Source: Marispirochaeta sp. (lineage in GTDB: Bacteria; Spirochaetota; Spirochaetia; JC444; Marispirochaetaceae). Taken from it: a DNA stretch of 64,000 nt. This document shows, one piece after another, positions 55,313 to 63,262 of this stretch; the first letter of the stretch is position 1; each line of letters starts with the position of its first letter. The position numbers were made by a program, and so were the translations under genes. The notes under the pieces are model-generated. The model was given only the letters and a program-made list of their open reading frames with translations, searched no databases and was not told the origin of the DNA. The DNA is taken from contig NZ_OY764209.1 in NCBI RefSeq assembly GCF_963668165.1, positions 1,054,001 through 1,118,000 on the forward strand, read 5' to 3'.

Positions 55313-56248
55313 CATATGAAAATTGACAGGCTTGTAAGCATTATTATGATACTCCTTGATAAAAAGCGTATAGGCGCACAGGAGTTAGCAGATATGTTTG
55401 AAGTTTCACCCCGCACAATCTACCGCGACATAGACACTATCAACATGGCGGGTATTCCTGTTCGCTCAATATCGGGAGTGGGCGGCGGCTTTGAAATCAT
55501 GCAGAAATACAAGATTGATAGAAAGGTTTTTTCGACTGCCGACCTTTCCGCTATCTTGATGGGGCTTTCCAGTCTTTCCAACATGATACGAGGGGATGAA
55601 CTGGTAAATGCCCTTGCGAAAGTCAAGAGTTTTATCCCCGCCGACAGAGCGAAAGACATTGAATTAATAGCAAATCAAATATATATAGATTTAAGTCCGT
55701 GGATGGGCAACAGGAACATACAACCATATTTAGAAATTATCAAAACAGCTTTACAGAAAAGCAAGCTACTTTCGTTTGAATATGCAGACCGCTACGGAAA
55801 TAAAACCGCACGAACAGCCGAGCCGTATCAGCTTGTATTGAAAAGTAGTCATTGGTATTGGCAAGGGTATTGCCATAAAAGAAATGATTTTCGCTTATTC
55901 AAACTATCCCGCACATCAAACCTACAAATACAAGAGGAATTTTTTAAGCCACGAGATTATCAAAAACCGCAGTTAGATTTTACTGATATTTTGGCAACTA
56001 TGCAAAGAAAAATCAAAATTCGTATTCATAAATCTGTCATGGACAGGGTACTTGATTATTGCACTTATGAACACTTTTCGCCAGACGGTGATGAGCATTA
56101 CATTGTAAGTTTTCCTTTCATAGAGAACGAATACTACTACAATATTCTTTTCAGTTTTGGGGATAAATGCGAGTGTATAGAGCCGTTACATATCCGCACA
56201 GAAATGAAGCGTAGAATACATGATATAGCTACTATATACGAAAGTTAA
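55313..56248 (+). CDS. HTH/WYL-domain transcriptional regulator
   Basis: 311 residues. The N-terminal HTH is AQELADMFEVSPRTIYRDIDTINMAGIPV followed by GGGFEIMQKYKID; a WYL-type ligand region follows with SFEYADRYGNKTARTAEPYQLVLKSSHWYWQGYCHKRNDFRLFKLSR. It is of the YafY kind and likely controls the divergent hydrolase. It is read toward attC site 8, unlike most cassette genes here. Confidence 0.88.
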   Translation, partial: HMKIDRLVSIIMILLDKKRIGAQELADMFEVSPRTIYRDIDTINMAGIPVRSISGVGGGFEIMQKYKIDRKVFSTADLSAILMGLSSLSNMIRGDELVNALAKVKSFIPADRAKDIELIANQIYIDLSPWMGNRNIQPYLEIIKTALQKSKLLSFEYADRYGNKTARTAEPYQLVLKSSHWYWQGYCHKRNDFRLFKLSRTSNLQIQEEFFKPRDYQKPQLDFTDILATMQRKIKIRIHKSVMDRVLDYCTYEHFSPDGDEHYIVSFPFIENEYYYNILFSFGDKCECIEPLHIRTEMKRRIHDIATIYES

Positions 56249-56412
56249 GAAAATCTGAGGAATAGTAGTGATCAAGCAACTTTAAAAACAATGAAAAAAA
56301 GTTACTATTGGAAGTTTCTTTAACACATTTCTTCTAGAAGTATATCATTGTTTTTCCTTATCTGCCATGGATGGCAGATTCTTCTTTTTCAGAAAATATT
56401 GGCGCTTATTTC

Positions 56413-56559
56413 CGATAACGTTCTGCGAATATACGAAGTTGGCCCGGCCCCTTGCGGACTTGAATATATTCTGGGAAATAATATCATAATTTTTCAGAAT
56501 ATATTCAAAGGGCCAATTTGCCGAAGGCCAAGGCGAAGCCGCAGCGCATATTCGCTGTT
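56413..56559. repeat. attC-like site 8, interrupted in its right core (left part)
   Basis: CGATAACGTTCTGCGAATATACG pairs with GCGCATATTCGCTGTT. An inner AGTTGGCCC/GGGCCAATT stem follows, and the tip carries a perfect 14-bp inverted repeat TTGAATATATTCTG (56460-56473)/CAGAATATATTCAA (56495-56508). The site stops after GTT, where the IS1182-family element begins. Its remaining ATGTG lies at 59407. Confidence 0.85.
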
Positions 56560-56695
56560 GAGCCTGTAGGAAAAGCCCGAATAATACTATACCCCGGAAT
56601 TTCATCCAGTGTAAAATTCTCTATGGTCAGATATAAAAACTATGATCCAAGTCAGGGACAATTTCTCATAATAAATTTCACCGATCGGCTAATTC

Positions 56696-58301
56696 GGGTC
56701 TCCTGAAAAATAGGTAAATTCCCATAGAATAGAAAAATATGTTAGGATTTCTCTTGTTAAAGTGCACGGAAAACGCGAAAAATGGCCAAAAAAGCGTGCA
56801 CTTGATGGGAGGGGTGATTTGTACAAAAAGCGAATAGCTTACCCTGAGTTTGTGGATTTCTACCTGCCCTTTGGTGGCTGGCTGCGAGCAGATAACCGTT
56901 GGGTACAAATGGCCAGGATTATCCCCCTGGAAAGAGATAGAACCGCGGTATGCGTATAAGTTTTCCAAGGAAAAAGGACGCCGAGCGAAGAGCGTTCGGG
57001 TTGTCTTGGGAGCCCTTATCATCAAGGAAAAGAAGAACCTTACGGATGAAGAAACGATACTGGAAATCCAGGAAAATCCGTATCTTCAATATTTTCTTGG
57101 CTTTGAATCTTATCAGGAAGACCCCATCTTTGAAGCGAGTCTGATGGTGTATTTTCGAAAACGCCTGGGCAGTGAGATTATCGTGGAAGTGAATGAACTT
57201 ATCGCAAAATAATTTGTTGAAAAGAAAAAGAGCAAAAAGAACGATAAGAATGACTATAGCGATGATGATCAGGATAATGAGGGTCAGCTGATACTGGATG
57301 CGACCTGTATTCCGCAGGACATCCGTTTCCCGAATGATGTTGGCTTACTTGATGATGAGCGGAAGAAACTTGAAGGTATTATTGATACCCTGTACGCCGA
57401 AAGTGACCTTTAGAAGAAACCGAGGACCTACCGGATACGAGCACGGAAACAGTATCTGACCTTTGCGCGGGGCCGGCGAAGGACACGACAGCAGATACGT
57501 AAGACAACCAGGCAGCAACTGCAGTGTGTACGGCGTAACTTGAAGACAGTTAAGGAATTAATAAAATCAGTTCCAATGAGTCACTTGAGTAGGAAAGAAT
57601 ATAGGGATTTGCTGGTAATCAACAAAGCGTATGATCAGCAGATGTATCTATACCAGAAACATAAACACTCGATCCGCGGAAAGATCGTCAGTTTGTCGCA
57701 TCCTCATGTTCGTCCGATCGCCCGCGGAAAAGCACGAGGGGCCTATGAGTTCAGAGCCAAGATATCTGCAGCAATTGCTGAACATGGACTGATGTATATC
57801 GACCGGCTGGAGTGGGAACCGTACAATGAAAGCGGTGACTTGCAGATGCAGGTGGAGCGCTATAGAGATCGATTTGGTCATTATCCTGAATCGGTCCATG
57901 TGGATAAGATCTATCGGACGCGGGAGAACAGGGCCTGGTGTGAAGAACGTAAGATCAGATTATCTGGGCCTCCCCTGGGCCGTCCGGTGAGCACTGCAGG
58001 TATTGATAAAAAGATTCTGAGGGCGAAAAGAAAACAGGAACGCCGGGATGAAAGTATCCGCCAGGCAATCGAAGGTGCATTTGGTGTTGGGAAGAGGCGA
58101 TACGGATTGGACTGTGTATATGAGAAACTGAGAATAACCAGTGAAACAACTATCATGATAAATATGCTGGTGCTGAATATGGAGAAAGATCCTGAAGGAT
58201 CTTTATGCGCTTCTTCTTACTGCATTCAATTCGGAAATATTTGGTAGAAAACCGGCCATAATTGCCGGATAAACGGGGAAACTGAGTTTTTCAGGAGACC
58301 C
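56696..58301 (+). mobile_element. IS5-family element nested in the IS1182 element
   Basis: Inverted repeats GGGTCTCCTGAAAAA (56696-56710) and TTTTTCAGGAGACCC (58287-58301) are perfect. The target duplication is TAATTC (56690-56695 and 58302-58307). Length 1606 bases. Precise removal restores the outer transposase frame (TDRLI-PGTFEH). Six bases is longer than the usual IS5 duplication. Confidence 0.92.
56762..58247 (+). pseudogene. IS5-family transposase, inactivated
   Basis: N-terminal part EFVDFYLPFGGWLRADNRWVQMARIIP shifts frame at a C5 run near 56924 into WKEIEPRYAYKFSKEKGRRAKSVR. In-frame stops TAA (57210) and TAG (57411) break it further: GSEIIVEVNELIAK*FVEK and LYAESDL*KKPRTYRIRARKQYL. 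The C-terminal half (57540-58247) keeps HVDKIYRTRENRAWCEERKIRLSGPPLGRP and RDESIRQAIEGAFGVGKRRYGLD. The transposase cannot be made intact, so this copy could move only with help from another. Confidence 0.85.
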
Positions 58302-59403
58302 TAATTCCGGGAACATTCGAGCATACGATCAATTATCTTATCGAAAATAAACTCGATCTCTCAATCCTGGATTATCACTATAAGAATGACGCAACGGGAG
58401 CTCCGGCGTATAACCCCAGAATCCTACTGAAGATAATACTCTATTCGTATTCATTGGGAATAAACTCCTCCAGAAAAATGGAACAATTATGCCGAACGAA
58501 TATCATCATGAAATCATTAACAGCCGATAGCCATCCGCATTTTACGGTACTAGCGGATTACATAGTATTGATGAAAGATGAGATCCAGAGGCTTTTTGTT
58601 CAGCTCCTTCTTGTATGTGAAGAGTTGGACCTGATGGGAAAGACAGTATTTGCAATAGACGGGTGCAAGCTGCCGTCCAATGCTGCGAAAGAATGGAGCG
58701 GGACATTTGCCGATCTTGAGAAGAAGAAAAGGATTGAGAACATAAACCGGAAAGTAAAGCGGATTGATGCGTTTCTTAAAAACAATACAAAGAAAATGGG
58801 TCCCAGGAAGAAGGAAGTGCAGTCAAACATCACCGACAACGAAAGCGCGAAAATAAAATCATCGAAAGGTATAATTCAGAGGTATAACGGAATAGCGGTG
58901 GCCGATGAGAAGAATCAGATAATTGTTGCTGCGGAGGCGTTTGGCAGAGGTCAAGAGCAGCGTTTTTTTGGACCGCTTGTTGAACAGACGGAAAAGAACC
59001 TGAAAACCGTCACGGGAGAAAACGATTCTGGCGGATACCGGGTTTTTTTGTGAGGATAATCTGAAATATGCGGTAAAGAAATAAATAGAGGCGATTATCC
59101 CTGACAATCATTTTCGCCAGCGTGATTCGCGGTTTGTATTCAAGAAGAATGGGTATTATAGAAACGGTTTTTGGTAATATCACTTCCTGCAAACGGCTTG
59201 ATCGTTTCACGCTTCGGACAAAAGCGAAGGTAAATATACAGTGGGTATTGTATTGCATGATTCACAATATCGGAAAGATCCGGAATGCGATGGTTCCGGA
59301 TCCAGGATAAAAAAAACGGCATTTGAAATGGTCGCAAGAAGGCACCATCTTTGTCGGATTATAGAAATGGGGCTAATCTTTTTAAGACTTTTCCTACAGG
59401 CTC

Positions 59404-59410
59404 GTTATGT
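59404..59410. repeat. attC-like site 8, right end
   Basis: GTTATGT continues the core split from 56559 by the IS1182-family element and matches the right ends of the other sites (e.g. CTGTTATGTGC at site 3). Confidence 0.75.
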
Positions 59411-59438
59411 GTAGTGCCCGATTTACACTACTTCTATT

Positions 59439-59468
59439 TCCCAAAAGTACATCCCTGTACTTTTGGGA
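59439..59468. terminator. Perfect 12-bp hairpin downstream of the YciI gene
   Basis: TCCCAAAAGTAC, loop ATCCCT, GTACTTTTGGGA. There is no strong T tract on either side, so a terminator role is tentative. The surrounding 59411-59633 has no gene. Confidence 0.5.
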
Positions 59469-59633
59469 TCTCCTCTTAATATTTCAAAATTTAATATCCA
59501 ATGAAACCCCAGTCGTAAAATCCATCGTATTAAATTTGTTCTCAGAAATAGTTACTTTTTTCAATCAGCCACCGGACAAGCGTCTCGTCGTATTCAGTTA
59601 ATGAAGTGAGCTGTTCTTTTGTTGGTTATCTCA

Positions 59634-59927
59634 CTAAGTAAACCAATTTTTGAGGTAGTCCTGGCAATTATGTAGTCTGAACTCCGTAATTCGATACTCC
59701 TGAATCCCTGCTTGCACAAGAGGATCATCATCACAGAACTTTTCAATATCATCGCATTTAACAACGATAATGCCGCCGCCTGTTCCTGCTTTGGGGCCGG
59801 ATACAAGGATTGAGTCATCATCAAATCCAGATTTTAAATACTCAAGATGTACGTCAATTACTTTTTGCAGCTCGCTTTTTTCAGGGAGATCTTTTGCAAA
59901 CGTTCCTTCCAATACATAATATTTCAT
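59634..59927 (-). CDS. YciI-family protein
   Basis: 97 residues of the YCII/ferredoxin-like fold. MKYYVLEGTFAKDLPEKSELQKVIDVHLEYLKSGFDDDSILVSGPKAGTGGGIIVVKCDD has the His-Asp-type pattern (VHLEYL) of the family, and EKFCDDDPLVQAGIQEYRITEFRLH closes it. Function unknown. RBS GGAGAAAGAG precedes the start. It is likely the outermost cassette on this side. Confidence 0.9.
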   Translation of the reverse strand: MKYYVLEGTFAKDLPEKSELQKVIDVHLEYLKSGFDDDSILVSGPKAGTGGGIIVVKCDDIEKFCDDDPLVQAGIQEYRITEFRLHNCQDYLKNWFT

Positions 59928-59976
59928 CTCTTTCTCCTATAAAAAGTCAACCGTGAGCCAAAAGACTCACCATACT

Positions 59977-61081
59977 TTAAGCGGCATTGAATGCTGCCGC
60001 GCGCATCTCCCGCGCCTTACGGCGCACCTCTGAATCGATCATGCGAATCGGATCGAACGGTTCATTGTTGGTCAGCATATGCCAGATGATTTCACTCAAG
60101 AGGCGGGCAGTTGCAATAATGCTCCGTCCCGACCCCTTTTCCCGTTTCATCCGGTCATACCTGGTCATTATCCGCCATGACCCGGTTGTCCGTTTCATTC
60201 GAACCATTCCCAATACAGCTTGAACCAAGGCTGTTCTCAACTCCGACGGCCCTCGCTTGGTGATCCGTCCATAGCGCACACTCTCATTCGAGGTCTGCAC
60301 CCACGGGACAACCCCCGAATAGGCGGCAAGCTGTTCAGGACGATCGAAACGATCGATGTCGTCAATCCAGGCCCGTAAAGTCGCTGCCCGTTATAATTCC
60401 AACGCCGGGAATCGTTCGTAACAGCTCCACCGCTGGATCATCTGCAGTTTTCTGCTCAATGATCTTTTCAAGCTTCTTGACCTCGTCGTATAATCGGTCT
60501 ATCGTTTCAAATAGCGGTTCAACCGCTGCGCCGGTGAGAGTATGTGCTGCGAGCACGTTTTGTACCCGCCGGCGCTCTTTTTTGCTCTGCAACTGACCGC
60601 GGCTCGACTCGATCCCGACACTCAACTGCAGCCCGTGAATCTGGTTCTTGATGACTACAATCGTCTCAACCAACCGCTTTCTCACCTTCAGTAAGCGCCT
60701 CAGCTCCTCACTTTCCTCGCTGCACAGCACAGCTTCAGGCAGCATATCCTTCTCCAGGAACTCCGCCAGCGTCGACGCGTCATGCCGGTCGGTCTTCTTT
60801 ACCGACTGGGTTATCACTTTGAACTTCAGCGAGTTCACCACAACAACCCGGGCGCCAAGCCGCTGCATACGCGCACGGAAATAGCGGGCGTTTCCTGTTG
60901 TCTCCACCGCCACGGCAACATCGTTTCCCTGATTGACAGCCTTCAGCACCTGGTGCTCGAAGGTCCCGTACCCGGCTTCAGTGGTCGCGAAGCGGGCGAA
61001 TTTCCCTTCCCTCGACTTCTCCAGCTTCCAGTACACCGTGAACTGACTCTTGTGCAGATCCACTCCAACGTTCAGTTTCAT
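59977..61081 (-). pseudogene. IS110-family transposase with one frameshift
   Basis: First part from 61081: MKLNVGVDLHKSQFTVYW, VAVAVETTGNARYFRA and KKTDRHDASTLAEFLEKD carry the acidic residues, then LLRTIPGVGIITGSDFTGLD stops. In the next frame the protein goes on WIDDIDRFDRPEQLAAYSGVVPWVQTSNESVRYGRITKRGPSELR (serine region TSNES) to 59977. One G too many near 60375 would explain the break (TAWIDD). Its 5' side carries a long non-coding region. Confidence 0.88.
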
Positions 61082-61330
61082 ACCTGATCACTCCTCTCTA
61101 TTGGTATCATTGAGTCTTCAGGACAGGTTCCTGTACGGCAGGTTCTCACCACTCTCCTATTCGACCTCGCAGGTCAGTGAATGCTGCGGCTGCGGCTGCG
61201 GCTCCTCATTCTCCTTCACGGCCTCGCAGGCCAATAGACATGACGAACGGTAGCCTCTCCTGTCCGTGAATCCTTCATGAACAGGATATCAAACCTACCG
61301 GCTCACGGTATTCTCCTTCTTCTTTTTGCT
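61082..61330 (-). ncRNA. 5' non-coding end of the IS110 relic, candidate bridge-RNA region
   Basis: About 250 bases upstream of the recombinase start hold two similar mini-hairpins, GACCTCGCAGGTC (61163-61175) and GGCCTCGCAGGCC (61220-61232), and a GCGGCT repeat (61185-61201). Paired loops of this sort fit a guide RNA, but this was not folded. Confidence 0.35.
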
Positions 61331-61358
61331 TGTTTTTACCGTAACAAACGATTGTGGA

Positions 61359-62507
61359 TTAATTCTGATAATTTTTCGCAACAGAAATTGGAATCTTTAC
61401 GAAAATTATCATAAGCGCGATTGACAGCATCATCGCAAGATAGAACGGCATTTGCAGGCCCTGTAAATGAAAGAGTGATTGAACACCATCAATAAGAATA
61501 GGGGACGAAAATTGTCCCAAATACAGCATCGCACTCATGATCGCCATTGCGGAGGTCATTTTTTCCTTATCAACAAGTAAGGATATTTGGGCATTCAGTA
61601 TCGGTACCATTATGCCTAAAGCTACGCCGAGGGCAAACAGACCGAAGATAATCGTAATAATATGATCCGTAGAACTCAAGCTAAAAAGGCCCAAAGCCAG
61701 CATCCCCGACGCGAAATATTTCGTATACCTGCCAACTTTTTTTATAATAAAGGACAGTACCAATCCGATTATAAAAGAAGTGATATTCTGTACTGACATA
61801 AGCAGTCCGATGAACGAGGTAGGAATCAGATTCTCTTTTGTTACAATTATCGAGAAATTTGACGGTACAGTGTAAAATATGACCATGGTTATAAACATGG
61901 CAAATGCATAAGGTGTTATTTTGCGAATACTTTTTATATCAATACTGTTTTTTGTCTTGCTCATCTCCGATTTCGGTAGAACCAGAATTACCAGAATCAC
62001 AACAAATAGCCCAAGAAGGTAGATAGCGAAACTATACCGCCAATTCAATGAAACCAGATATCCCGAGAGCACTGTGGCCATGATTCCACCAAGGTTGTTC
62101 ATCGCCGAAGAATAACCCATCAGTTTCGATTGCTCATTTTTATCAAAAAAGTAAGCGATCAATCCGGTCGACAAGGGCATAATCAGCCCTACTCCTATCC
62201 CTAAAAGGCCTCTGAATACCAAAAGCAAATAAATATTGTTTACAAAGCCTGCCCCACATCCACCGATAATATAAAGAAACAGACCGCTGATGGCGATTGT
62301 TTTTGATGACAGCCTGCTCGATATTAAACTAAAAAGCAGTGATGTAAAAATAATAAATAGTGCAGGCAAGGTTATAATCAGTTTAACCAGAAGAGGATCT
62401 GCTTTACTGAAATAGTTTGCTATAGCACCTAATGCGGGTGCCACAGCAGCGCCTGACATTACCGTAACCAATGACAGCGATAGTATAGTAATTTTAAGTT
62501 TTCTCAT
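61359..62507 (-). CDS. MFS transporter
   Basis: 382 residues, about twelve membrane segments. The loop 2-3 region reads SSRLSSKTIAISGLFLYIIGG and the TM4-5 region GLLGIGVGLIMPLSTGLIAYFFDKNEQSKLMGYSSAMNNLGGI; this fits the drug:H+ antiporter-like MFS. It is two bases downstream of a marR gene on the same strand, so it is probably a regulated exporter. The substrate is unknown. Confidence 0.93.
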   Translation of the reverse strand: MRKLKITILSLSLVTVMSGAAVAPALGAIANYFSKADPLLVKLIITLPALFIIFTSLLFSLISSRLSSKTIAISGLFLYIIGGCGAGFVNNIYLLLVFRGLLGIGVGLIMPLSTGLIAYFFDKNEQSKLMGYSSAMNNLGGIMATVLSGYLVSLNWRYSFAIYLLGLFVVILVILVLPKSEMSKTKNSIDIKSIRKITPYAFAMFITMVIFYTVPSNFSIIVTKENLIPTSFIGLLMSVQNITSFIIGLVLSFIIKKVGRYTKYFASGMLALGLFSLSSTDHIITIIFGLFALGVALGIMVPILNAQISLLVDKEKMTSAMAIMSAMLYLGQFSSPILIDGVQSLFHLQGLQMPFYLAMMLSIALMIIFVKIPISVAKNYQN

Positions 62508-62508
62508 C

Positions 62509-62958
62509 TTATTTCCCCTGCGTTACTTTTAACGCGTTATGTGACATTACCGTGAGCTTTTGAATGATAGAATCTCTTTCCGCTTCATTCATGCCTTCGG
62601 CAATAATATCCGTCCAGTTCTTAAGTACTTTAAGAATGATCGGTTGTATTTCAATCCCTTTCTTTGTCAGCCGAATATTATAGGATCGTTTATCGATCTG
62701 GCTTTTCTCTCTAATGATATACCCTTTGGTTTCAAGGTTTTTCATTACTCTAGTTGTAAGCGCATCATCGATGATGATCATGTCAGACAAACACTTTTGA
62801 TTGATCCCATCGTCTTCAACGCCAAGATTGACCAGATAGATATACTCCGAAGAACTTAAGCCATAGGGCTTTAATTCTCTGTTAAGGTAAATCTGTGCCT
62901 GCCTGTGAAGAATGGAAATCCACTTACCAATGCTCTTTACTTTCTCCTGATTTTCCAA
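62509..62958 (-). CDS. MarR-family transcriptional regulator
   Basis: 149 residues. Winged helix: YGLSSSEYIYLVNLGVEDDGINQKCLSDMIIIDDALTTRVMKNLETKGYIIREKSQIDKRSYNIRLTKKG, with the usual wing DKRSYNI. It likely represses itself and the MFS gene through the palindrome just upstream. Confidence 0.94.
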   Translation of the reverse strand: MENQEKVKSIGKWISILHRQAQIYLNRELKPYGLSSSEYIYLVNLGVEDDGINQKCLSDMIIIDDALTTRVMKNLETKGYIIREKSQIDKRSYNIRLTKKGIEIQPIILKVLKNWTDIIAEGMNEAERDSIIQKLTVMSHNALKVTQGK

Positions 62959-62972
62959 GGATACTCACCTCA

Positions 62973-62996
62973 ATTTACTTGATATATCAAGTAAAT
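62973..62996. promoter_or_regulatory. MarR operator, perfect 24-bp palindrome
   Basis: ATTTACTTGATA followed by its exact mirror TATCAAGTAAAT, 15 bases upstream of the marR start. A second imperfect site TTGACAAGTCAA follows at ~63008. Both suit a MarR dimer and would block a promoter here. Confidence 0.75.
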
Positions 62997-63060
62997 CATA
63001 AGATAATTGACAAGTCAAGTATCTATAGAAAAAAACCTCTCACACTAAGGTTCCCGAGTA

Positions 63061-63261
63061 GGGGTTTGATTTTTCATTTACATCCATACTATGCCGGACT
63101 TGAAATCCACAGTGAGGTTATCCTCCTGGACGGGGACTTTTTCAATCAGTCGATAGATGAAAGGTTCGTTATATTCGGTCAGGGAGGTTGGCTACTCCCG
63201 CAGGAAGATGTCTATGTAGGCGATTCGTTTTATCAATTCATTCCATCAGGCGCTTTCTACT
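63061..63261 (+). pseudogene. Gene fragment of unknown identity
   Basis: A coding-looking stretch (GLIFHLHPYYAGLEIHSEVILLDGDFF, later VIFGQGGWLLPQEDVYVGDSFYQFIPSG) ends where the IS5 element begins. I do not recognise the family. It is probably an interior piece of a gene cut by that element. Confidence 0.4.
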
Positions 63262-63262
63262 A

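Larger units (their letters stand above)
56622..59310 (+). pseudogene. IS1182-family transposase, split by IS5 element and decayed
   Basis: The first exon-like part is MVRYKNYDPSQGQFLIINFTDRLI (56622-56695). After the inner element and one 6-bp repeat it continues in frame as PGTFEHTINYLIENKLDLS and on through FAIDGCKLPSNAAKEWSG (catalytic Asp region) and GRGQEQRFFGPLVEQTEK. It then shifts near 59030 (NLKYAVKK stop). The tail ETVFGNITSCKRLDRFTLRTKAKVNIQWVLYC ends at 59310, with the part in between deleted. Confidence 0.88.
56560..59403 (+). mobile_element. IS1182-family element inserted in attC core, itself interrupted
   Basis: Terminal inverted repeats GAGCCTGTAGGAAAAG (56560-56575) and CTTTTCCTACAGGCTC (59388-59403) are perfect over 16 bases. 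GTT lies on both sides (56557-56559 and 59404-59406). Removing the element restores CGCATATTCGCTGTTATGTG, the normal attC end. It contains a second element at 56696-58301. Confidence 0.9.

Noticed and set aside
42109..56559. CRISPR array from regularly recurring GAATATGC motifs
   Set aside because: The motifs are paired arms of separate palindromic sites, 0.7-5 kb apart, not short direct repeats with spacers.
59594..59824. Overlapping minus-strand ORF at the YciI locus
   Set aside because: It is a shadow of the well-supported YciI frame.
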